The notes under the pieces: generated by a model
Told to the model about the DNA's origin: nothing
The model's input: only the letters and a program-made list of their open reading frames with translations
Databases searched by the model: none
Part shown: positions 1 to 5,104 of the stretch, in pieces
Layout of the letters: each line of letters starts with the position of its first letter
Position numbering within the stretch: position 1 is the stretch's first letter
Origin: Deltaproteobacteria bacterium
GTDB taxonomy: Bacteria > Myxococcota_A > Polyangia > Haliangiales > Haliangiaceae
Length of the DNA stretch: 5,104 nt
Direction of reading: 5' to 3'
NCBI GenBank assembly: GCA_013696695.1
Contig: JACCYD010000551.1
Coordinates: 1 to 5,104, forward strand
Translations under genes and position numbers: made by a program

Positions 1-276
1 GACGCTGGCAGCGACTACTATCACGGCGGTGCGGTGCCCTCCTTCTTGTGGCCGGTGCCCGGCACGCCGAGCGGGCGCGCCGGCAGCCAGGGGTTCGGCA
101 ACAACGAGGGCTTCGGCGCACTCGTCGATCGGCAGGGGAGCGATGTCTACCGGGTCGACAACGGCCAGGGCTCGCCGGTCCGGGCCAACAATCGCCGGAT
201 CGATCCCGACTCGACCTGCGCGCCGACCAGTCCAACATGCAACGGGCTCTTCCTCGACCAAGAGCCACCGTTGTAG
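1..276 (+). CDS. C-terminal 91 residues of an unrecognised Gly/Asp-rich, probably exported protein (5' end outside window)
   Basis: The frame is open from the first base to a TAG stop, so this is the 3' end of a longer gene. I do not recognise the family. The visible tail is rich in Gly, Asn, Asp and Pro and has a low-complexity, extracellular look. Two similar motifs occur, G-S-D-Y-Y near the start and Q-G-S-D-V-Y further on, the second preceded by G-F-G-A-L-V-D. This resembles the spaced 'LVD.GG(D/N)D.Y' units I recall from predicted secreted proteins of myxobacteria, so it may be the end of a repeat domain. A Cys pair (C-A-P-T-S-P-T-C) near the C-terminus could form a disulphide, which would fit export. 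No membrane segment is visible in this part. The gene lies upstream of and on the same strand as the broken repressor, with the operator starting six bases after its stop and no clear terminator between. Function is unknown; the reading frame is well supported, the localisation is inference. Confidence 0.6.
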   Translation, partial: DAGSDYYHGGAVPSFLWPVPGTPSGRAGSQGFGNNEGFGALVDRQGSDVYRVDNGQGSPVRANNRRIDPDSTCAPTSPTCNGLFLDQEPPL

Positions 277-282
277 AGGCGT

Positions 283-302
283 GCTAGACCGATCAGTCTA
301 GC
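283..302. promoter_or_regulatory. Inverted-repeat operator of NemR/TetR type, directly before the repressor start codon
   Basis: Perfect 7-bp arms GCTAGAC and GTCTAGC flank CGATCA, whose centre GATC is itself symmetric, giving a 20-bp palindrome with a single mismatched pair. The core TAGACC-GATC-AGTCTA differs at one base from the NemR box as I recall it (TAGACC-N4-GGTCTA). The site ends one base before the ATG of a TetR gene whose protein looks NemR/AcuR-like, which is the expected place for autorepression. No Shine-Dalgarno sequence is visible here, so transcription may start very close to the ATG. The palindrome is seen directly; repressor binding is inferred. Confidence 0.75.
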
Positions 303-303
303 G

Positions 304-854
304 ATGGAGGTATCGACCAAAGCTCGCCTGCTCGACGCGGGTGATGATGATGCTCGAGCGTGGCTACAACCACCTCGGCATCCAGGATCTGCTCGTGGCG
401 ACCGACGTGCCGAAGGGCTCGTTCTATCACCACTTCGAGAGCAAGGAAGACTTCGCCCTCCAGGTGATCGAACACTACATGGTCCGCCCTCCGGCGCATC
501 CGCACGTTCTTCGAGTCCACTCGCGATGCCTATCGAGATCAGGGCTACCTCGGGTGCCTGCTCGGGGGACTCGGCCAGGAGCTCTCGGGTGTCAGCCCCG
601 CCTTCGCTACGAAGATCGAGAGCTGCATCGACTACATCGCGACCCGGATCGCCGGCTGTCTCGACGAGGCGGTCACGCGTGGTGACCTCCCACGGGGCAC
701 GGACACGAAACACATGGCCAACGTGCTGTGCAATTGCTGGGAGGGTGCCGCGCTGCGCACGCGGCTCACGCGTGATCCGGCGCCCCTCGAGGCGATGCTC
801 GACTTCTACTTCGGCGCGATGACCGTGACGAAACCGAAACGCCGGCGCGTCTGA
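304..854 (+). pseudogene. TetR-family repressor, NemR/AcuR-like, disrupted by two frame-changing lesions
   Basis: A complete TetR-type protein is recognisable only by joining three frames. Frame 1 gives M-E-V-S-T-K-A-R-L-L-D-A from the ATG. From about 341, frame 2 gives the rest of the helix-turn-helix, L-E-R-G-Y-N-H-L-G-I-Q-D-L-L, then V-P-K-G-S-F-Y-H-H-F and S-K-E-D-F. From about 489, frame 3 gives the ligand-binding domain (R-T-F-F-E-S, L-G-C-L-L-G-G-L-G-Q-E-L, W-E-G-A-A-L-R, P-L-E-A-M-L) to the TGA. Spacing in TetR helix 1 indicates that two bases were lost at the first junction. At the second junction the protein also appears about 16 residues short compared with NemR, so this looks like a deletion with a frame change. 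The ATG is the only possible start, because an in-frame TAG lies 30 bases upstream and no other start codon intervenes. An intact relative would dimerise, bind the upstream palindrome and release it on sensing an electrophile or other small ligand. Sequencing or assembly error is the alternative to a true pseudogene. Confidence 0.85.
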
Positions 855-895
855 GGTCCGAGACCGCCGAACTCTGCCACTCTAGCCCGCGGACG

Positions 896-3682
896 ATGCC
901 GACGACTCGCGTGATCCAACCCGGGGGCTTCGCGACGCTCAGCAACGATCGCAAGATCCTGGCTCTGGTCGCGGAGGTAGCTGCGGCCAGTGGGGTGGAC
1001 ACGATGGTGGCCGATACGGCGTTCCAGCTGCCTTCCGTGATCGCGGCCTGCTGCCCATCCGCGGTCGTGATCGACCGCGAGCACGTGGACGCCGACACCG
1101 CGCTCCACCACCTCGGCACGTCAGCCGCGACCACCACGGTCCTGCTGATGCGCGACGGCGTCGAGGATCCGCCACCTGGGACGCAGCTGGTCGTGTTCAA
1201 GTCTTCGCTGGTAGTCGCCTTGAAACTCGCGACCCAACCAGGCGACCTGGAGGACCGCCCCCCCGTGCTCGAGCTGCTGCTGACGGTGTCGCTGCTCTCG
1301 GGCCCCATCGAAGCGGCCCTCGAGACCGCCTCCGCACAGGTCGCGCGGGCGTTTGGCGTCGAGCGATGCGTGCTCTCGGTGCGCGGCGATGCCGGCGGAG
1401 GCGGCACGTCCGATCCGAACAACTCGAATCGCCTCGAGCGCTGCCGGATGGCGGCTGCCTCGGCGGCGACCGTGCTCGGGATGACGGTGGGAGACGTCGA
1501 GCACTGCGAGAGCTTTCTCGCGGTGCCCCTCCAGACACCGCACGGTAGTCACGGGTTCATCGGCCTCGTCGCCGCGGTCCCCCGGATCTTCGGCGACGAG
1601 GAACGCACGACCTTGCAGGCCGTCGCGACGAAGCTGGGCGTCGAGCTCGGCTGGCGTGGCGTGCACGACCGCACCAACGACGAGCTCGCGCGCCTCGCGA
1701 GTGGGCCCGGACTCGATCCGCTGGTCGGGGCCTGGAACCAGGTCGCGCTCGTGCACCTGATGACCGCGGTGGCGTCCTCCGCGGCGCGCTCGAAGCAGAC
1801 GGTGACCGCCCTCGTGCTCGACGTCGTCGACCTGCGGAGCATCAACACCCGGTATGGGCTCAAGGTTGGCGACCTCATGCTCCGCCGGATCGTGGATGCT
1901 GCTCGAGCCAGCATCAGGGTCGAGGACCTCGTCGGACGCTGGGCGGGCCACAAGATCGCGGTCGTCCTCCAGGACGTGACCCTCGAGGGCGCAAAGCAGG
2001 TGGCCGCGCATCTCCACGCCGCGGTCATGGCCAGCCCGATCGCGCTCACGACCGGGGAGCTGCTGGTCATCCCGGTGACCGTCGGCCTGGCGGAGCTCGA
2101 GCCGTCCGAGGAGCCCAGTCACATGATCGCGCGGGCAATTGCCGCGGCGAGCCATGGTCCTGCGCAAGGTCTCGCGATCGCGCCTGCCGCCCCACCCGTT
2201 TCGGGTGCCGGACTGCAGCTCGAGATCATAGATGACCCTCCCGTCACGCTCGCGGGTACCTACCGGCTCCGCCACGAGATCAGCCGCGGAGCGATGGGCG
2301 TGGTCTATCGCGCGGACGACCTCGCGCTCGAGCGGCCGGTCGCGATCAAGATGCTGCGTCCCGACCTCGCCGAGGATCACGTGTTCATCGAGCGACTGCG
2401 GGCAGAGGCCGTGCTGCTCGCACGCCTCCAGCACCCGAACCTCGTCCAGATCTATAACTTCGGCCAGGTCGGCGGGGACTCGTACTTCGTCATGGAGCTG
2501 GTCGAAGGCGAATCTCTGCAGGAGGCGCTCGAGCGGCACGAGAACGAGGGCACGCCGCCACCGCCGCTCGCGGTGATCATCGCGGTGATCGTGGAGGTCG
2601 CCTCAGCGCTCGATGCGCTGCACGAGCGCGGGATCATCCATCGCGACGTGAAGCCAGGGAACGTCATCCGCGATCCGTTTCGCCGACGCGGCGTCCTCGT
2701 CGATGTCGGCATCGCCCATCGCGCCGGCCAGCTCACCGAGATCGCAGGTACGCCCGGCTACATCGCGCCCGAGGTGTTCCTCGGGGGCGAGGCGACGGCA
2801 CGCTCCGACGTCTATGGCCTCGCGGCGACCGCCTACGCGATCCTCACGTTGGTCGAGCCGTTCGGCACCGGCGCGACGGCCGACATCCTGGCGCGGCAGA
2901 GCTCGGACGTTCCAGCCGCGCGCCCGTCGTCACATGTCGCCGATCTCGAGCTCGCGGATGACGTCATCCTCGCCGCGCTCCATCGCGATCCGGCGCGGCG
3001 TCCCGCCTCTGCCGGTGAGTTCGCGCTCGCTCTGTCGGCGGCGCTGTCGTTCGTGGCATCCGCTGCACCACCGCTGATTCGCCAACGCGACACCCGCCCG
3101 CTCCGGATCCAGACCTCGGGCGCGGAGCCGCAGACCCGCGGCGTCGTGTTCCGATCCATCACGCGGGTCCTCGGGGTCCACGAGGCCGCGCGCTTCCGGT
3201 TTGCGCTCGACGGCCACGATCCCGAGATCGCGAACGCGATCTTCGATATCGCGCCGCTTTCGTGGCTGCCGACCGCGATGTTCGCGCGGGTGCTCGCGGT
3301 CGCGCCGCAACACCTCGATTTCGATGGTTCACAACTCGCGCGGGACGTCGCGCGCGCGAGCGTGCGGGCCACGTTCCGCCGGTTCTTCCCCTCGAGTGCT
3401 GCTACCCTGATGCCCGAGCGGACACTGTCGGCGCTCCGCAACGTGTGGGCGCGGTACCAGAGCTGGGGCGACGTCTTGGCCATGCCCGTGTCCACCACCG
3501 AGTCAACCGTTCGCATCACGGGGACGCCCCGGAACGCCGAGCTCTGCGCGTGGAGCAGCGGGATGCTCGAGCAACTGGTCGTGCTGTCGGGCGGGCGCAA
3601 CGCCGCCGTGGATCACCACTCATGCGAGGCACTCGGTGCCGACGCCTGCCTGTTCCGCGTCCACTGGGAGTCCTCCCAGTAG
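896..3682 (+). CDS. Multidomain Ser/Thr protein kinase: pseudo-receiver, GAF, degenerate GGDEF, Hanks kinase, TIGR02265/DUF2378-like C-terminus
   Basis: 928 residues, with no signal peptide or convincing membrane segment, so cytoplasmic. Residues about 10-110 resemble a receiver: D60 sits at the end of a hydrophobic strand (V-V-I-D) and K102 follows V-F, but the acidic pocket and conserved Thr are not convincing. About 122-255 is GAF-like (A-R-A-F-G-V-E-R-C, F-L-A-V-P-L, F-G-D-E-E-R-T-T-L). About 274-425 is a GGDEF fold (N317, K-V-G-D-L-M-L-R-R-I, I-T-V-G-type strand at 394-397) with the signature replaced by A-G-H-K-I (350-354). The kinase spans about 456-716: glycine loop S-R-G-A-M-G (463-468), K485, E504, catalytic H-R-D (D584) with K586 and N589, D603-V-G in place of DFG, and A-P-E at 624-626. 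All residues needed for phosphotransfer are present. About 747-926 (R-G-V-V-F-R-S-I at the start, C910 and C918 with F-R-V-H-W at the end) resembles TIGR02265/DUF2378. The ATG is the first in the frame; no Shine-Dalgarno is evident. It follows the broken repressor by 41 bases and could be co-transcribed. Substrates are unknown; the convergent response regulator and the second kinase are candidate partners by proximity only. Confidence 0.92.
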   Translation: MPTTRVIQPGGFATLSNDRKILALVAEVAAASGVDTMVADTAFQLPSVIAACCPSAVVIDREHVDADTALHHLGTSAATTTVLLMRDGVEDPPPGTQLVVFKSSLVVALKLATQPGDLEDRPPVLELLLTVSLLSGPIEAALETASAQVARAFGVERCVLSVRGDAGGGGTSDPNNSNRLERCRMAAASAATVLGMTVGDVEHCESFLAVPLQTPHGSHGFIGLVAAVPRIFGDEERTTLQAVATKLGVELGWRGVHDRTNDELARLASGPGLDPLVGAWNQVALVHLMTAVASSAARSKQTVTALVLDVVDLRSINTRYGLKVGDLMLRRIVDAARASIRVEDLVGRWAGHKIAVVLQDVTLEGAKQVAAHLHAAVMASPIALTTGELLVIPVTVGLAELEPSEEPSHMIARAIAAASHGPAQGLAIAPAAPPVSGAGLQLEIIDDPPVTLAGTYRLRHEISRGAMGVVYRADDLALERPVAIKMLRPDLAEDHVFIERLRAEAVLLARLQHPNLVQIYNFGQVGGDSYFVMELVEGESLQEALERHENEGTPPPPLAVIIAVIVEVASALDALHERGIIHRDVKPGNVIRDPFRRRGVLVDVGIAHRAGQLTEIAGTPGYIAPEVFLGGEATARSDVYGLAATAYAILTLVEPFGTGATADILARQSSDVPAARPSSHVADLELADDVILAALHRDPARRPASAGEFALALSAALSFVASAAPPLIRQRDTRPLRIQTSGAEPQTRGVVFRSITRVLGVHEAARFRFALDGHDPEIANAIFDIAPLSWLPTAMFARVLAVAPQHLDFDGSQLARDVARASVRATFRRFFPSSAATLMPERTLSALRNVWARYQSWGDVLAMPVSTTESTVRITGTPRNAELCAWSSGMLEQLVVLSGGRNAAVDHHSCEALGADACLFRVHWESSQ
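3663..3680. repeat. Inverted repeat overlapping the kinase stop codon
   Basis: Perfect 8-bp arms ACTGGGAG and CTCCCAGT are separated by two bases. As RNA this would fold as about 7 bp of stem with a 4-base loop. It encodes the last residues of the large kinase and touches its TAG. No T-run follows on either strand, so it is not a textbook intrinsic terminator, but a hairpin between two convergent genes may still help end transcripts or protect 3' ends. Confidence 0.6.
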
Positions 3683-3689
3683 GCGCCTA
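3680..3689. repeat. 10-bp perfect palindrome holding the stop codons of both convergent genes
   Basis: TAGGCGCCTA is self-complementary. Its first three bases are the TAG of the plus-strand kinase and its last three, read on the minus strand, are the TAG of the response regulator, so four bases separate the two genes. It shares one base with the preceding inverted repeat, giving a compact 27-bp block of dyad symmetry. Any termination role is inferred. Confidence 0.7.
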
Positions 3690-4067
3690 AAACAGCGCGT
3701 CGATCAGCAGCGTCAGCTCGCGGGGAAGCCGCGCGAGATCGGACTTCGACAGAAATCCGTCCGCCTCGCAGCTGCGCGCGAGCGACTCGAGCACCTCGTG
3801 CGAGTGCGACGAGAACAGGACGACGGGCACGTCTGCGGTCGCGTAGGCGGCCTTGAGCTGGCGGCACAGCTCGACGCCCGAGGTGCCCGGCATGTTGACG
3901 TCGGTCAGGATGACGTCCGGGCGCCAGTCGCCGACCGAGTCGAGCACCTGGTCGACAGTGCTCGACGTCCGCACCTCGAAGCCGGCACGTTGCAGGACGA
4001 CCTCGAACATTGGAAGCGCCTCCTCGTCGTCATCCACGAGCAGAACGCGCTTGGGCCTCGAGCTCAC
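3687..4067 (-). CDS. Single-domain response regulator (CheY-like receiver, no output domain)
   Basis: 126 residues forming one complete receiver domain. The acidic pocket is D12-D13-D14 after the strand R-V-L-L-V, the phosphoacceptor is D56 in V-I-L-T-D-V-N-M-P-G, the switch hydroxyl is S86 in V-V-L-F-S-S, and the conserved lysine is K108 in F-L-S-K. The spacings D56-S86 (30) and D56-K108 (52) match CheY exactly. The residue after the lysine is Ser instead of the usual Pro. The protein ends 18 residues after K108, so there is no DNA-binding or enzymatic output; it should signal by docking to a partner or serve as a phosphotransfer intermediate or phosphate sink. The start is GTG: an in-frame TAG lies three codons upstream and an AGGG ribosome site sits seven bases before it. 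It converges with the large kinase and is divergent from the second kinase. No histidine kinase is visible in the window, so its phosphodonor is unknown. Confidence 0.95.
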   Translation of the reverse strand: MSSRPKRVLLVDDDEEALPMFEVVLQRAGFEVRTSSTVDQVLDSVGDWRPDVILTDVNMPGTSGVELCRQLKAAYATADVPVVLFSSHSHEVLESLARSCEADGFLSKSDLARLPRELTLLIDALF

Positions 4068-4433
4068 AGGGCTACCCTACCACTCGTCGCGTCGAGGGCA
4101 GTCGGCGGCTCGATCGAAACCGGCGTGGCCATCACCGAGCGCGTGGAAGCTGGCGTTAACGAATGCTCGAGTAGTTCACGACGCCGACCCAAGCAAATCG
4201 CACCGACACCCTTCCACCGTGCTGGCGCGGATGGCGCGTCGTGGCCACCTCGTGGCGTCCCCTCAAGTCCGAAACAGGGGTGTTCTCGACGAGGAATCGA
4301 CGCGGGCCGTTCAGGATGTGAGGGCAGAAAGCCTAGGCCTCGGATAGCTGCATCGAGGATCCGGTGCTTGCGACATAGATGGTGGTCATGGAGCGAACCA
4401 GCCGGATTCACGCCGCGGTATACGTGGCGGTCT
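4068..4433. other. Gene-free region between divergent response regulator and kinase
   Basis: I find no reading frame with recognisable protein content on either strand. The frames that cross this stretch read as Arg/Ser/Pro-rich shadow sequence. It should hold two divergent promoters, but I cannot place a convincing -35/-10 pair. Small symmetric elements are present, for example GTTAAC near 4155 and GCCTAGGC at 4331-4338, neither with a supported role. A small RNA or short peptide cannot be excluded by eye. Confidence 0.5.
4075..4078 (-). promoter_or_regulatory. Ribosome binding site of the response regulator
   Basis: On the minus strand AGGG lies seven bases before the GTG. With the in-frame TAG at 4079-4077 closing the frame just upstream, it fixes GTG as the start. 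It sits in a short AGGG-TAG-CCCT dyad that could weakly mask it. Confidence 0.6.
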
Positions 4434-5104
4434 GTGCCAATCGCTCCCGGTTCACGTGTCGGCAAGTACGAGGTTCGCACGCTGCTCGGACAGGGCGGCT
4501 TCGGCATGGTGTTCATGGGCCATGACACGGCTCTCGATCGCGACTGCGCACTGAAGTTCCTGCTGCCGGAGCACACGAGTCGCCCGGAGATCCTGCAGCG
4601 CTTCCTCAAGGAGGCGCGGTCGGCGGCGAAGATCAAGCACGGCGGCATCGTCACTGTGTTCGAGTGCGGAACGGTCGAGGGCGCGGGTCCCCCGCTCGAT
4701 GGCATGGCGTACATCGCGATGGAGCTCCTCGAAGGAGAATCGCTGTCCGATCGCGTGAAGCGAGGACCGATGCCGGTCGAGCACGCGCTCGAGATCACGC
4801 GTCAGGTCGCATCAGCCCTCGCGGCCGCACACGCCGTGGGGATCATCCATCGCGATCTCAAGCCCGACAACATCTACCTCGTGCCGGACCCGGCGACCAC
4901 GTTCGGCGAGCGCGTCAAGGTGCTCGACTTCGGGATCGCAAAGCTCGCCGATGACACCGGGGGTAACGCTGCGAAGACCAGCACGCACATGATCTTCGGG
5001 ACGCCGAAGTACATGTCGCCGGAACAATGCAAGTCGACGGCGAAGGTCGACGAGCGCAGCGACATCTACGCGCTCGGCTGCATCCTGTTCGAGATGGTGT
5101 GTGG
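4434..5104 (+). CDS. Hanks-type Ser/Thr protein kinase, N-terminal 223 residues (3' end outside window)
   Basis: A canonical PknB-like kinase domain begins almost at the N-terminus: V-G-K-Y-E-V, glycine loop G19-Q-G-G-F-G24, ATP-anchoring K41 in C-A-L-K-F, helix C E60, catalytic H-R-D with D141, K143 and N146, D165-F-G and the activation segment G-T-P-K-Y-M-S-P-E (E197), then D-E-R-S-D-I-Y-A-L-G. All catalytic residues are intact, and it is an RD kinase, so activation-loop phosphorylation is expected. The frame is still open at the window edge, so C-terminal sensor or membrane parts are unseen. I chose GTG 4434 because it gives M-P-I-A-P-G-S-R-V-G-K-Y, a leader typical of such kinases, but no good Shine-Dalgarno precedes it. 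TTG 4368 in the same frame is an alternative, and the ATG at 4388 is in the wrong frame. Substrate is unknown. Confidence 0.93.
   Translation, partial: MPIAPGSRVGKYEVRTLLGQGGFGMVFMGHDTALDRDCALKFLLPEHTSRPEILQRFLKEARSAAKIKHGGIVTVFECGTVEGAGPPLDGMAYIAMELLEGESLSDRVKRGPMPVEHALEITRQVASALAAAHAVGIIHRDLKPDNIYLVPDPATTFGERVKVLDFGIAKLADDTGGNAAKTSTHMIFGTPKYMSPEQCKSTAKVDERSDIYALGCILFEMVC

Noticed and set aside
335..492. Programmed frameshifting as an explanation for the split repressor
   Set aside because: Two separate shifts would be needed, no slippery heptamer is evident, and the second junction also lacks about 16 residues, which recoding cannot supply.
856..866. Short dyad GGTC-CGA-GACC after the repressor stop
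   Set aside because: Only four base pairs with a 3-base loop; easily due to chance in GC-rich DNA and not the operator orientation.
1715..2170. Active diguanylate cyclase
   Set aside because: The signature is A-G-H-K-I in place of GGDEF/GGEEF and a metal-binding Asp is Val, so catalysis is not expected.
1121..2539. Minus-strand open frame of 472 codons antisense to the large kinase
   Set aside because: It is rich in Arg, His, Asp and Glu with no recognisable domain, and lies opposite a well-supported multidomain protein; third-position GC bias explains the lack of stops.
2573..2602. Possible transmembrane helix in the large kinase (hydrophobic run around residues 558-569)
   Set aside because: It is the helix directly before the H-R-D catalytic loop, where kinases of this family are normally hydrophobic, and it is too short and contains Glu567.
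3663..3695. Classical Rho-independent terminator
   Set aside because: The stem is adequate but no T-run follows it on either strand.
4151..4168. Sigma-54-like promoter (TGGC followed by TGC) before the second kinase
   Set aside because: The GG-to-GC spacing is 11 bases and not the required 10, and the rest of the consensus is poor.
4064..4798. Minus-strand open frame of 244 codons covering the intergenic region and the start of the second kinase
   Set aside because: Composition is Ser/Pro/Arg-rich and featureless, it overlaps a canonical kinase on the other strand, and it starts inside that kinase.

Overview
The window reads as chromosomal DNA of a high-GC bacterium, most likely a myxobacterium or relative (Myxococcota, former Deltaproteobacteria). 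The evidence is the strong G/C bias at third codon positions, two Hanks-type Ser/Thr kinases within 3 kb, a single-domain response regulator between them, and a kinase C-terminus that looks like the Myxococcus paralogous domain TIGR02265/DUF2378. The phylum is an inference from gene content, not from a marker gene.

Layout, left to right. (1) The 3' end of an unrecognised, probably secreted Gly/Asp-rich protein ends at 276. (2) A near-perfect inverted repeat (283-302), very close to the recalled NemR box TAGACC-N4-GGTCTA, lies one base before the start codon of a NemR/AcuR-like TetR repressor gene. That gene (304-854) is broken: its recognisable protein runs through all three forward frames, with one lesion near 340 and a second near 482-489, where about 16 residues also appear to be missing. 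(3) After 41 bases comes a 928-residue sensor kinase (896-3682) with the order degenerate receiver, GAF, degenerate GGDEF, Ser/Thr kinase, TIGR02265/DUF2378-like. (4) A convergent single-domain response regulator (4067-3687) ends four bases from the kinase stop, and the two stop codons are the two ends of one 10-bp palindrome. (5) A stretch of about 365 bases shows no gene. (6) The N-terminal 223 residues of a second, canonical Hanks kinase run off the right edge.

Functional reading. The window is a signalling cluster. The large kinase appears built to integrate inputs through pseudo-sensory domains. Its GGDEF has lost the catalytic motif (A-G-H-K-I) and a metal-binding Asp, but keeps an RxxD c-di-GMP inhibitory-site motif at the correct five-residue spacing, so c-di-GMP control of a Ser/Thr kinase is the most interesting testable idea here. 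The response regulator has all phosphorylation residues but no output domain, so it must act through a partner, possibly one of the kinases. The repressor pseudogene beside a preserved operator suggests recent loss of an electrophile/redox-type regulatory gene, or an assembly error that needs checking.
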